From Leishmania mexicana MHOM/GT/2001/U1103 (lineage: Eukaryota; Euglenozoa; Kinetoplastea; Trypanosomatida; Trypanosomatidae), in the NCBI RefSeq assembly GCF_000234665.1, contig NC_018338.1, positions 1,395,023 to 1,459,022 on the forward strand: 64,000 nucleotides of DNA, written 5' to 3'. The translations under genes and the position numbers were made by a program. Positions 51,801 to 63,300 of this stretch are shown here, piece by piece (the stretch's first letter is position 1; every line of letters starts with the position of its first letter). The notes beneath the pieces were generated by a model that was given only the letters and a program-made list of their open reading frames with translations, was not told where the DNA came from and did no database searches.

Positions 51801-52736
51801 CGTTTTGCAGTCATCCCGACGTTTGTGTAGGACGCTAAGCAAATCACACGGAGGCCTGTATTCTGCTTTTGAGAAAAGCAGCTGACTTTTTTGTGGTGCC
51901 AGCAAACGTGTCTACTTTTGTGTCTTCCAAATGTGAGGTACCGTAATTTACTCAAATACACCATTCAGCAATTAAAGTCGTGAGTGGCACTGGGAGCTAC
52001 CAGTTTTTCCTTCTTTCTCGGCGAAAGAAAGAGTGGAACTCTGGAAAAGAAAGCAGAAAAGGATATGCAAAGTCACCAGGCGAAGGCCAGCAGCTTTACT
52101 TGCTGCACCGGAGAAAGCTAGACAATTTGATATCAGTGCGTGGTCGAAAAAAACATGTGCTGATCGGCGACTCTACAGCTGTAGCAGTTCGGAGGACATC
52201 GCAGGTCAGAAAATTCTCGTTGAAGTGATATTTTGCGCTTCTCGTGAGTGTTTTCTCCGTTTTGTAAACCCCTATTGCAATTCAGCGATTATCTGTTTAG
52301 GGCCGCTTACCCTAAGCTATGTCCGCCTCACACGACAGGGAGCACATCCGTTTGCAATGATGACTATTTCGTTGAGTTTCTGAATGCTAATCTTCACCTT
52401 CCTGCACCTCTTTATCCTTTTCATTCTCGCATATTTTACTCATGCTTCGCAACCAACAGCGTCGATAAAGCTTTGGTTTGCAGTGGAGTTTCTTCCTGGC
52501 GAACAAAGCGAAATCAGGGCTAGCTGTTATGAAAAATTCCATCTGTCACATCGCTTTTTCCCAAAGGATAAGCTGCGGCAGCCGCTCTTTTTTTCCCTTT
52601 TCCTAGTTACCTTACCGGGTGCTTCTTGCTCTCCCCACCGTTGCCTTGCGGAGTCCCCACAAAGGAAAACAATATCTTTGCTGGGTCGGTATCGCTTTGT
52701 GTCAGGTTTCCAAGTGCTCCAGTGCTCTTGTCCGTT
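51801..52736. other. intergenic spacer
   Basis: 3' UTR of the tail-anchored gene, then a strong pyrimidine tract (52585-52604) with AG at 52605-52606 for the next mRNA. No gene recognised. Confidence 0.7.
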
Positions 52737-54167
52737 ATGGAGGAACTCCCCTTGCTTCGAGCCAAGGAGAATCAGGTGAGGGAGACAACAGGGCCCTCTG
52801 TAGGACCGGGGTCTTACGATCTAGATAAGCGGACCGTTGCCAACTTTAGTCGTGCACCTTTCAACAGCACCAGTCTTCGACAGAATCTCCTGTCTGCCGA
52901 CCGCGAGTTTCCTGGGCCTGGTGCATACAACGTTCTCGCGGCACCGAGCAGCCAGACTTTCGGGGTGGGGTCACAGCCCTTTGTGTCGGAATCCTCTCGC
53001 TTTGTCGCAGCAAACTGCAACGACACCCCTGGACCTGGCTCCTACGATGTCACGAATTATAGGAGCACACACAAGAATCCAAAATCGTACACGTTTTCTG
53101 GACCATATGAGAGTGCACTCGACAGCGGGCTTGGCGGGAGCATCGGCCCTGGTTGCTACAACCCAAACTACGCCGCTGCGGACCGCAGGTTTCCCAAAGC
53201 GGCCGAATTTGCGAAATACAGTAGCCGAAAGCCAACGAGACCACCAGCGGGCCCAGGCCCGGGAAGCTACGATCCACGGTTACAGCCGCGAACGCTTGCC
53301 GCAATGAAGCCGTCCTCAGTGTTTGTAACGAAAACCAGCAGATCTCTTTGTGGTGGCAATGATCTCGGCGATTCACCTGGGCCCGGCACTTACGAGATAG
53401 GGATGGGCTCAGAGCGAGGCGGAACAATTCCGAGCGAGTATTTCTCGGCCTTTGGCTCATCTTCTTCCCGGTTTGTTCACGGAAAGGAGGGCGATGCGCC
53501 GGGACCCGGTGCGTACACAGGGGAGATTGCGCCGCGTCGTTTTCGCCCGCGCACCGGAAGCGGCTCTGCCGCTTTCGTTTCAGCGTATCAACGTTTTCCA
53601 GCTTTGATGGCGGCGCCGACGCCGGGTCCTGGAACCTACGACGCACGACGCCCACGCCGGCACCAGGATTTTGGCGAGCCCATGCCGTTTGGATCAACAG
53701 TACCCCGATTCAGCCCGGTGTGGTCGCAGCACCCGCAATCTGAGCCGCTCATCTTTTCTGGAGACCCCTACAACTGCCGGGCCCCGAACAAGCGAAGAGT
53801 GCGTTCTTTCATACCAGGAAAGATCCAGCCATCGAGCGCGCCACCTCCGCTGCAGGAGCGGTCGTACGATGTGCGGTATGACTGGCCCAAGCCCGCGTCT
53901 ATGGCGAACACCACGTTTGGCATGTCTGAACGTCCGCCTCTTCACTGCACCCATGCAGTTCCTGGCCCAGGCAGCTACTGTAAGTTGGGTGACACAGCTC
54001 CTACTGGCCGCCGCTACGGCAACTCCAACTGGGGCCGCGATGTGCGGTTCACCGACGCGGCACCGTTTTCAGGATCGCCGGATCCTGGCAAGTACTATCA
54101 CGCAAGCACCTTTCTCAAGAAGACGTTCAATTCCACGATCGGCTCCGACACTGCGTGGATTGAGTAG
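52737..54167 (+). CDS. STPGR (PGPGxY) repeat protein, probable axonemal microtubule protein
   Basis: A 476-residue protein starting MEELPLLRAKENQVRETTGP. It carries about ten Pro-Gly repeats of the sperm-tail PG-rich (SHIPPO/STPGR) type: VGPGSYD, PGPGAYN, PGPGSYD, IGPGCYN, PGPGSYD, PGPGTYE, PGPGAYT, PGPGTYD, PGPGSYC and PDPGKYY, separated by 30-50 residues that often contain SxxF or RFP motifs. STPGR proteins line the inside of doublet microtubules or associate with the flagellar skeleton, so a flagellar role is likely. Start choice: the frame opens at 52626 without an ATG, and the acceptor AG at 52605-52606 is followed by no ATG until 52737. Confidence 0.88.
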   Translation: MEELPLLRAKENQVRETTGPSVGPGSYDLDKRTVANFSRAPFNSTSLRQNLLSADREFPGPGAYNVLAAPSSQTFGVGSQPFVSESSRFVAANCNDTPGPGSYDVTNYRSTHKNPKSYTFSGPYESALDSGLGGSIGPGCYNPNYAAADRRFPKAAEFAKYSSRKPTRPPAGPGPGSYDPRLQPRTLAAMKPSSVFVTKTSRSLCGGNDLGDSPGPGTYEIGMGSERGGTIPSEYFSAFGSSSSRFVHGKEGDAPGPGAYTGEIAPRRFRPRTGSGSAAFVSAYQRFPALMAAPTPGPGTYDARRPRRHQDFGEPMPFGSTVPRFSPVWSQHPQSEPLIFSGDPYNCRAPNKRRVRSFIPGKIQPSSAPPPLQERSYDVRYDWPKPASMANTTFGMSERPPLHCTHAVPGPGSYCKLGDTAPTGRRYGNSNWGRDVRFTDAAPFSGSPDPGKYYHASTFLKKTFNSTIGSDTAWIE

Positions 54168-55180
54168 TGGCGTCTACGCCGTGCTGTGTCTTTGCTTGCG
54201 CGGGAACTGGATGTAAGATAGCGACGGCCGAGCTGCGGAACAGGAGCGCGAGACTGCTTTACTGCACTACACGGTGAAAAGCGTCGCAGTGTGATAGGAT
54301 TGTGGCCTATCGAGAATTGGAGAGAAAAAAAAAGTATCACTGTTGCCGCTCTCTGCGATAGACAGATGATTGCGCATGTACATTATGTTCTTTCCATGTC
54401 AACTGTTTTTCTTTTTGTTTTGTTCTGTCCTTGTTCTCTACGCAGACAAGCATACTTGCCACCTTCGAAAAAAAAATAGAAATAGCTTTGCTCATCGCGT
54501 TCGTACGCATGTGGTTCTTCACTTAGTCACCTGTGCACACCTTACCGGACGCCTCTGCCTTCTGTATTGCACGCAGTTGCTGTTTTCACGTCAAAGATGC
54601 GTTGCTTGGCAGCGCCCTCTGCTCAGTCTGACACTGCGCACGACTTTTTTTTTGACCGTTTGGCTGCCATTGCGGTCTCCCTCATGGTGAGCATTCTTTG
54701 AGACTTCTGTGCTCATATCCAGCTATGTAGGGATTCTTGAGGGCGCATCATGCTCTCTGCGTGACGATAAAATGTCTCCTGTTCTCCTCTCCCTCTTGTC
54801 TCCCTATCTTCGCCCCTCTTTCTGGTGTTGCTTTCTTTTTTTGTTGTTTTGGAGAGCGAAGGAAGGCTCTTCGATTTCCATGCTTCTGCGGCTCTTTCTC
54901 TGCCCGGTCCTTTTCCATCATGAGACGCTGAGATAAAGCGTAGCGAACTCGTTGTCTTTTCCATTCACAGCGACGCCTTGCTCAGCGTGATCTACAGTGG
55001 TGCTTGTCTGCAGCTTAAGTGTGGGTCTCTTTTTCCCCTTTTTCTTTTGCTGCGTTTGCTTCTCACATCTGCTTCTCACGTGAGTCACTCTGTTGCGTTA
55101 CGGAGGCGCTGGAGAGCATAGCTCTCTTCTCTTTGAGCCGCGTTGGCGTTTTCTTTTTTTTTGTATCTAGAGGCCTTCCA
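54168..55180. other. intergenic spacer
   Basis: T/C-rich 3' UTR-like sequence, then a pyrimidine tract (55150-55166) ending in TATCTAG with AG at 55169-55170. No gene recognised. Confidence 0.68.
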
Positions 55181-55951
55181 ATGCTCTCGCAGTGCACGTT
55201 TGTGATGTCGCGATGGACATCGCGCCTACCCCCGTTTGCGCGGCGCGCCGTGCAGGTGGATCAGATGGAGATAGACTCGGCTCTGTCTCAGATGTACTCC
55301 TTGTGCCTCAACCCCTCACTGGTGAGTAAAATGAGCCGGGCCCGAAAGATGACGAAGGGCCACTACTACCGTGATGATCCTGCTTTTCTCATGCTGCAAC
55401 TCGTGTTTGTCGTCGTCGTGTCGGTTGCGCAGTGGCTGCTGCTGGGTATGAGGAGGTCGCTTTTGGGCACCGTGTGTGCTGCCATCACATGGTATGTGCT
55501 GGGCGGATTAGGCATGGCTTGTGTATGGCGTGCGGTTGGGGTGATCTACCTCTCTCCATCTTCGAAATCGACGCAGAGCGGCGTTTTGGCTGAGGCCGCC
55601 TCAGCCCTCGGCGTCGATTCTTCCGTGGATTACCTGCACCCCGACCTGGACTGGCGCTACGCCTTTGACGTGCACTGCAACGGCTACTTCACATTCTTCA
55701 TGTGGACAGAGGTGATCGCGTACTTTCTGACACCCGTCATGAGCGTGTCATGGGTGAGCAACGCGCTTGTCGCCATTGGAGCCACCACATACCTGTACAG
55801 TGTTTTCCTGGGCTACCTGGAGATCTCGTCATTGTCATACCAGCAACGTCTACTTTATCCTGTGCTGATTATAGGCGTTCTATTCCTCCTCCTTAGCCTC
55901 TCCGATGTTAATGTCGGACTGACACTGTGGCTGCTGCAATGCGCAGAGTAA
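55181..55951 (+). CDS. UNC50: UNC-50 family Golgi membrane protein
   Basis: A 256-residue protein. The conserved opening (VQVDQMEIDSALSQMYSLCL...KMTKGHYYRDDPAFLML) and YLHPDLDWRYAFDVHCNGYF are the two hallmark blocks of UNC-50 proteins, with five or six hydrophobic helices between and after them and YSVFLGYLEISSL near the end. UNC-50 proteins are Golgi/inner-nuclear membrane proteins that help traffic membrane proteins and recruit GBF1-type Arf activators. The first ATG after the acceptor AG (55169-55170) is at 55181; the next in-frame ATG at 55205 gives a 248-residue product and is an equally acceptable start. Confidence 0.9.
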   Translation: MLSQCTFVMSRWTSRLPPFARRAVQVDQMEIDSALSQMYSLCLNPSLVSKMSRARKMTKGHYYRDDPAFLMLQLVFVVVVSVAQWLLLGMRRSLLGTVCAAITWYVLGGLGMACVWRAVGVIYLSPSSKSTQSGVLAEAASALGVDSSVDYLHPDLDWRYAFDVHCNGYFTFFMWTEVIAYFLTPVMSVSWVSNALVAIGATTYLYSVFLGYLEISSLSYQQRLLYPVLIIGVLFLLLSLSDVNVGLTLWLLQCAE

Positions 55952-57009
55952 TAGTAACAACAACAGAGAAGACAATGTACGTATACATACAAACATGTGT
56001 GAAACACGAGAAAGGAGGCGGCGGCGGATTTTCTTTACCCCCCTTTTCCTTTTCTGCGACATGACCCTCCCCCCAAAACTTGGCCTCTTAGATATCAACG
56101 TATCGCACAAGAGTCGCTGAAGTATGCGACCAAACGCGCCTCCCGCAGTTTCAAAAAAAAGAAGAATAGGAAATGCGAGGTGAGGAAATGATGGCCGCTT
56201 TTATTTTTTGCTCGTAGCGAGGCGGATGCGTATGTTCGTGTACGTAAACGACAAACGGAGTAGTAGTATCGTGCGGCCTTTCTGCGTCCTCCTGACGATT
56301 CAGTGCTTGTTGATCTGTTCCTCCTTCCTCCCCTTTTCCTGGGTCAGCCGTTCCTGTGGCCGTTCTGGCAATCTCACACCAGGCGTGATGCGGCGGGCAG
56401 CTCATAGTCGTTACATACTCTCCGGTTCTCTTCCCCTCCGTTTCTCTCTCTGCTTGGCTTCCTCGCCGCCTCCGCATCCTTCATCTGTGTGCGGTTGATG
56501 CACTCGACTCCTTTGACACATATATGGATTTGTTCGCACGCGTGCGCTGCAGCAGTAGGGTCCCCACCGTTCACTTTCTTTTTCTGTGCACCACGCCTCT
56601 TCCCTGCTTTGCCCCTCTCCCTCTCCGCTCCTGCTTCTTTGCGGGCCCTCTACGAGGTGACGGGCACGAAACGTGGAGGACGGTGCACATAAAAGGAAAG
56701 AAAGGAGGTGGGGGAGACCATCAGGTAGCCGTTGACATATTGTGCGTGGCAGGACGCAAATACGCGCGCACTCACGTTCGTGCGCAGCGACCAGGCACTT
56801 TAGCATTCCACTCCGCCGCCTTTCTCCGCGACTACTTTAGGGGGAGCCGGAAGAGAGGGAGGAGGGACAGCATAGTGCTTGCCGAGTGAGGGCAGAAAAA
56901 GTCCGGTGCCTTGATCGAACGCTAGCAGTGTTTACTACTTCATCAGTCTCATCACCTCCTCTATCTCCAACGTGGTGGCTCTCCGTTGAATTCTTGTAAG
57001 CTAGTCCTA
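55952..57009. other. intergenic spacer
   Basis: No gene recognised. The right end has a pyrimidine-rich tract (56942-56970) and AG dinucleotides at 56999-57000 and 57003-57004, just before the next start. Confidence 0.68.
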
Positions 57010-58824
57010 ATGCTGCGGCGTAGCGTATTAGCGCGGCGCTACCCTTTCACCAAGCACGGCCCCCGGGAGCGCAAGTCGTGGAAGCACCATGTCTTGACGG
57101 AGCCCCCGAAACCGGTGGAGTGGCGTGACCCGAAGGTGTGGACGAAGGACTTGAGTCAGATGAAGTCGTTCGATGCGCCTCAGTGGGATCTGTGGCTTAA
57201 CCGCTCCCGGTCGCAAGACATGGACGAGGCGCTGCAGCCGTTCATGGACATGCCGCAGTCCCTCAAAGACCGTCGGTATGATATTCCCTGGTGGGCGAAT
57301 CCTTTCGGTGCGTGGTACCTGCAAAACGTGCTTTCAGTGGAGCTAATGAAGCTGCCTGGGCGAACAAATGCCGAGAAGATTGCCATCTACCGCGGGCGCA
57401 AGCACCCCGCCACATGGGACAAGTCGAAGGAGGGACTCATGGACGATGAGGTGCTGCTGAAGCAAATCGTGAAGGAGCGCTGGCGCACCCTTGAGTTTGG
57501 CGACCGTGATGCCGGCTACCCGTGCACGTTCAGCGACTACATCCAGTTCTTAAACGAGTGGTTCAAGTCTCTGGATGAGGAGGGGCTGCAGCGGCTGAGA
57601 GAGCACTTTGACCGCAAAATTCGCCCTCTTCTTGCCGTGATGACCCACGTAGACCTGATGTGGCTCGAGGCGCTCACCCAGAATTCCGTGCAGAGCAAGG
57701 AGCAGTTGGAGCGACGCATCGGGTTCCAGACGTCCCTGGGTACGCCTGAGTTCTTCGACATGTCGAAAAGGCTTCGATACGAGATCAATGAGGACTACAA
57801 AGTGCGTGATGAGCTAGGACCGGAGCTATTTGCGCTGTGGAGCAAGGCGCCGGAGCGTTGGCCACCGGAACGGTTGGCGAAGATGTACGGTCTCGACTTC
57901 ACGCTTGTCCGGAAGATTCTCGTCTGGCACCACTTCAAGGCATGCTACGACGCTTGCGTAGAGCCAGACTGGTCCTTGCCGAAGCGCCTCTTTGCGCTTG
58001 AGTGGATTCGCGATGTGCGGGCCCGCAAACAGGGTCTCTTCTACGGCAAGCTGCGGTTTGCGGAGCAGAAGATCACGTTTTACAGTGACAAGTTCCTCTT
58101 TCGCGACCTCGTCAACCGCCGTGAGGCGAGCTACGCGAATGTGTGGGAGATGGACGACCCGTATCGTTTCCTGCAGACGGAGCAGGACTACGAGGATTAC
58201 TGGGGCGATAACTACGACGTGTATCGGCGCATGTTCCCTGAGATGATCGGCAGGACCGGCGAGCCAGTGCAGCAGTACAGCCAGATGCCCGTGTGGGCGG
58301 GACCGCACCGTGACCACGCGAACAAGTCCGAGCATAACTGGATGTTTGCGGAGATCGGCGTGAATGTTGGTCACGAACCGCTGAAGAAGCTGGAGCTGGA
58401 TCCGACAAACGAAAAGCGGCGTCGCTTTGTCATCCGCCAACCCGACGGCTCGCTGCGGTCGGCAAAAATGTCCGAGATGCGGGCGTGGTACTGGAAGGAG
58501 GAGTGGGCGGACTTCCGCTTTTGGGCCCCTCACATGGAGTGGGGTGTCGAGAACACGCCGTCCCTGGAGCAGTACCAGGAGCACGTACCGGACACACCCG
58601 ACGCTGACTACCGCAAGCAGCGCCGCATTCAGTCCCGCCCCGTAAAGTGGTTTTACGAGAGTCACTATAGCCGTAGCGGCAACTTTGCTGGATTTCAGCC
58701 GTTACGGTTCATGCAGCGCCGCACCCAACGTGAGGTGCGGTGGCCCGATGTCATCAACGCTGCTGTGCAGATCGAGAAGAGCAAGCCGAGCTCCTACGTG
58801 TTCAAGGCAATCCCAGAAGTCTAA
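57010..58824 (+). CDS. probable mitochondrial protein with neugrin-like helix-turn-helix segment
   Basis: A 604-residue protein whose N-terminus (MLRRSVLARRYPFTKHGPRE) is basic and resembles a mitochondrial targeting sequence. The body is rich in Trp, Arg and Asp, with many WxxP and FW segments typical of large trypanosomatid mitoribosomal proteins. Residues about 282-310 (PERWPPERLAKMYGLDFTLV followed by RKILVW) resemble the short helix-turn-helix in neugrin and some mitoribosomal proteins (W.P..LA..F......R.IL). I suspect a mitoribosome subunit or assembly factor; there is no catalytic signature. The frame opens at 56986 without an ATG, so 57010 is the start. Confidence 0.75.
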   Translation: MLRRSVLARRYPFTKHGPRERKSWKHHVLTEPPKPVEWRDPKVWTKDLSQMKSFDAPQWDLWLNRSRSQDMDEALQPFMDMPQSLKDRRYDIPWWANPFGAWYLQNVLSVELMKLPGRTNAEKIAIYRGRKHPATWDKSKEGLMDDEVLLKQIVKERWRTLEFGDRDAGYPCTFSDYIQFLNEWFKSLDEEGLQRLREHFDRKIRPLLAVMTHVDLMWLEALTQNSVQSKEQLERRIGFQTSLGTPEFFDMSKRLRYEINEDYKVRDELGPELFALWSKAPERWPPERLAKMYGLDFTLVRKILVWHHFKACYDACVEPDWSLPKRLFALEWIRDVRARKQGLFYGKLRFAEQKITFYSDKFLFRDLVNRREASYANVWEMDDPYRFLQTEQDYEDYWGDNYDVYRRMFPEMIGRTGEPVQQYSQMPVWAGPHRDHANKSEHNWMFAEIGVNVGHEPLKKLELDPTNEKRRRFVIRQPDGSLRSAKMSEMRAWYWKEEWADFRFWAPHMEWGVENTPSLEQYQEHVPDTPDADYRKQRRIQSRPVKWFYESHYSRSGNFAGFQPLRFMQRRTQREVRWPDVINAAVQIEKSKPSSYVFKAIPEV

Positions 58825-60369
58825 GTGTGATTCATGCGATTTTTGTCCGTGAGTGTCCACAAAAACACTTTGCTCTGCTTCCTCTCTCATTGCTCGCTGC
58901 TGCTCGGTTATACCTCTTTTCCGCGTGGCTGGACGCAGGCTCCGACTTGGCGACATGACGACAGGGAAGGGGAAAGTAATTGGCGGAGGAAACGAAGGGC
59001 GGCATGCGACGGCCTTCTCTCACCGTGTACATCATGTGTGTGCCTGTGCGTTTCGTGTTCCGTTGCTCCACGCTACTTTTTCTTAATTTTGTCGTTGTGG
59101 GGGCGCCTTCGGTGAGGTACCGTTTTTTTCTTTCGCCGTTTTGGTGGTGACGAGGCTGCCGGTAGCGTGTGAGGTGGGGAGGGGCGTCACCGAGGAAGAG
59201 AGCGGTGATCACAGCGGTACAGACTTTTGTTTTCTGCGCTTTCCCTCGATCGCCCACTGGGGAAAGCGCACGCGTTTTACGTAGCTATGTACGCGCATGC
59301 TTGTGTGTCGCGATGCGTCACTCGGCGGGGACGGATACAACGAAAGTACAAACGAGAAGAACAGCCACCCCACTGTTACACATTCACAGAGCACATGAGT
59401 GAAGCTATCGCTGATATGGGATTGCGGAAAAAAAAACAGACGCCAAGGCGTAAGGATCGCTCGAGTTGTCTCACCACCGGCACTGCAGCGTAACATCGAT
59501 AACAGGGGCTCGAAACAGAAGGCGATCATTTTGCGTTCTTAAGATGTGTCAACTCCTCTCCTCCTTGACCTTGTTGCGGAAGAGTATTCCCGAGACGAAG
59601 ACGAATCGAGTGGCTTGTTCATATCAAGAGGAGGTCGTCGAATCAGCAGAGAAAAAAAGGAAAAAGAGCGGCACAGGAAAGGGGACTGCCTTCCTTCTCT
59701 TTTCAAACTTGTGCGCCGCCCCGGCTGAGGCACAATCGTGATGACGGCTTCTGGCTCGCGCTAACGCGATCTGGCTCGTTCAATCGCTCTCACAACTCTC
59801 TCTGTCTGTGTGCCTTCCCCCTTCATCGGTCGAACCACTCTCCCTGTCTTCTTTCCGTCACTCCCTCTCTCTGCCCTCTCTGCTCTCGCGTGCGACCTCG
59901 AGCCACCCACTTCCTGTGCCATTGCTCATGACTTGATGACTCTTAGCTGCTAACCTAACTGTTTGCCGTGCATTGGTCTCTACTCACACAGAATAACAGT
60001 AAAAGAGAAAAAAGGGCGTTATCAGGCAAGAACGGCGGACCGCTCCGTGGTACAAGAAAAGTTGTCTGGGGAAGTGTTACGGTTGTTGGTCTCTACGAAG
60101 CACTGATTTCGGCGAAGAGGGGAGGGCAGACAGAAAAAAGTGTGGCACGCGAAGAAAGGGTGGTCGTGACTCTCTTCGAGATCGTAAGGCGTGCGTTTCG
60201 TGGAGCTGCGCCGAAGTTTGATGTGGCAAGCTCCACCCGGCAGCACGCGGCACACTCTCTCACTGTGCATTTTGCTATCGTGAGTTGCTCTCCCTTACTA
60301 CCTCTGTCCAACGCTTACTTAACGCTCTTGTGCTGTCAAGAGGAGGAACGCAGAACGGCGTCGGAAAGG
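58825..60369. other. long intergenic spacer upstream of PRP8
   Basis: About 1.5 kb with no recognised gene. T/C-rich blocks occur near 59790-59890 and 60291-60337; the latter is followed by AG at 60339-60340, a good acceptor for the PRP8 mRNA. Confidence 0.7.
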
Positions 60370-63300
60370 ATGAGCGCGTCGACCCCTCCTGGATTTGAGG
60401 ACGATGATGACTTGGTCGTTGTCGACCCGGCGCTGCTCGCGGAGATGGAAGAGGAGGAGCAAAAGGAGTCGAGGAAGCAGCAGATCCTTACATGGCAGCG
60501 CATGAACACGGAACGGTACGGGTTCCGCGCGGCGTACCGGGCGGCAGTGTGGGAGAAAGACTTGATGCCGCCAGAGTTCATCCGCAAGGTGGTGAAGGAC
60601 AACGGTGACCTCGGCGGAAAGCGCTTCAAGTCGGAGCGCAAGCTGTGCGTGGGTATGCTGCCCTACATTCCACTGGCTCTGTTCAAGCTCCTGGAAAACA
60701 TGCCAATGCCCTGGGAGGAGGCGCGCTACGTGACCGTAGTGTACCACGTCGGAGGCGTGCTCACCATCGTGGACGACACCCCCACAGTGGCGGAGCCGCT
60801 GTACGTGTCGCAGTGGGGCTCGATGTGGACGAAGATGCGCGCCAACAAGGTAGAGCTGCTTCAAGAAGGTGGCGGCTTCAGGCGCGCGGTGCACAAGGGA
60901 GACGAAAACGAGCCACCGCTGGACTTCGCCGACTACCTCATGGACCGCGTGCCGCCTCCGCCGGTGCTCGACGATCTCGATGAGGAGGACAACGCCGGCA
61001 TCGTGGGCTGGTTTTATGATCCTTTTCCGCGCCTGGTGGCTCCCAACCAGATTCGCGGCCCTCGGCGGCCAAATGGGTACTACTTCACCCTTGATGTGAT
61101 GGAGGTGCTGTACCGCAACGCGTCACCCATTCTCCCGACGCTTGACGACCGGAACTACTTTTACCTGTGGGACCTCAAGTCCTTCTACGCTGCCAAAGCG
61201 ATGCACCTGTCCATTCCACGCGGCCCGAAGTTCGAGGCCCCGCCTGCCATTCGCGTGAAGCAGGACGAGGACGACGACTGGACGGAGTTCAACGACCTGC
61301 GTCGCATCATCCACCGCGACAATCCGCGCAAGCCACGCTTTACGATGCTGACGGAGCGGCAGATCGCCTTCCCTTTCCTGTATGGCTCAGTTGTGAACGG
61401 GGTCGAACTGGCGCCGTATCACTACCCAGCCACCGTGCGCGTCGAGAACGACGACCCCGAGCTACCGTGCTTTACTTTCCACCCCTCCCTGAACGCAATC
61501 AAAGCAGTGGAGAAGAATTACACAGACGTGCCGCGCGCACAGGCTGCGTTGTGCTCCTCTACCTGGCATCGCGCGGGCGGCCAGAATGTTGAGAACACCG
61601 CGGACGTGCCGTTAGAGCTGCCGGACGACTTTGAGCCGTTTTTGTCATCGCTCCCGCTGGAGCAGCCCAACACGAAGACGGGCCTGTCGCTGCTCTTTGC
61701 TCCGGCGCCCTACAACTCATTTGAGGGAGGCATGAAGCGGCGCATCGATGTGCCGCTGTGCGACAAGTGGTACCAGGACCCACCGGACCTGCTCACGACG
61801 GACGACCGAGACAAGATTCTGCGCAGCTATACCCAGCTTCTCAAGCACCACGTGAAGCGCTCTCTGCAGCACACTGTGCGCCAACGGGGCAGTGCCGCAG
61901 CGGCCGCCACAGCAGCTGAAGGGGCGGGGACGATGGACATGAGCGCGATGCAGGAGAAGCGCCGGCTGGAGAAGATGGCAGGCATGCGGTACTTTTCCAA
62001 GACGCGCATGGAGTGGCTAGAAGCGGCGTTGCAGGTGATGCGGCAGGGTCACAACATGCTTGTTCAGCTCATCAACATGAAGTGCCTGCCGTATGTGCAC
62101 ATCGACTACAACTTCGAGGCGAAGCCGACCCGCACGCTGACGACGAAGGAGATCAAGAAGAGCCGGCTCGGCCCCGCGTTTCACATGATCCGTGAGCTGC
62201 TAGGCTTCATGAAGCGGCTCATCGACATGCATGTGATGTATCGGTTAGGGTCCACGGACGCGCTGCAGTTGGCGGATGCTACCCAGTACCTCTTCTCCCA
62301 CGTCGGCGTGCTGACGGGGGTGTACCGCTACAAGCTGCGGGCTATGCGACAGATCAAGAGGAGTCGTGACCTTAAGCACATGCTGTACAGCAAGTTTAAC
62401 GTTGGTGGTGTGCCAAGTGGGCCTGGCAATGGTTTTTGGGGCCCGGCGTGGCGTGTGTGGGTATTCTTCATGCGCGGCATGACACCGCTGCTGCAGCGCT
62501 ACCTGAGCAATCTGACCGACCGCGTGCTGCACGGCCGTTTGCAGAAAGGGAAGATGGCGGGCAAGAAAATCACACGTCAACGGGTCGAGCCGGACAAGGA
62601 CGTGAACATCAAGGAGGCGTTCCGCCGTGAGCTGCGAGAGATGCTGCCGGACAACGTGAAGGCTTCGGTCATTGTGACGATGGACCAGCACATGAACGAG
62701 GCGTTCCGGCACTGGCGCGCCGGCCTGCCGTGGAGCGTGCCTGGGCTCGCGAAGCCGCTGACAGACCTCGTCGGTAAGTACGTGAAGCTTCGCTCTGAGG
62801 AATACATCCGCACGACGCAGCTGCAGCGGCGTCGCATTGCTGAGGGCGATACTGTGGACAAGCAGGCCTTCATGAAAAACCTAGGGCGCTTGACGCGACT
62901 GAAGCTCATGGATGAGCAGCGCCGCCAGCGTCGATACATGACAGGGGAGGGCACCGCTGCGATTATGGGGCCCGCTGAGGCGACGGAGATTTATCGCATG
63001 ATGGCGAACTGGCTCAATGACCGCGGCTTCAAGAAGATCTCTTTCCCAGATCCATCCAAGACGGCAGAGCTGTCGCTGCTGCAGCTTTCCCTCAATCGAC
63101 TGCGTGACCAGCACAACATCGCGAATCGCCTCACGGCGAACCAGCGTGAGGAGCAGGCCCGCATCGAGGAGTCCTTTAACGCGCCCCACGAGGCCCTGTC
63201 CCGCATCGTAGACGCCCTTGCACACCAGCGCCGCTTCAAAAACGTCGAGGTGGAGTACATGGACAACTTTTCACACCTGTACCCGCTCTACACTGTCGTG

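Noticed and set aside
57826..58665. Minus-strand open frame of 279 codons
   Set aside because: Antisense shadow of the 604-residue plus-strand gene, on the wrong strand for this cluster.
60319..60894. Minus-strand open frame of 191 codons within PRP8
   Set aside because: Antisense shadow of a highly conserved plus-strand gene in GC-rich DNA.
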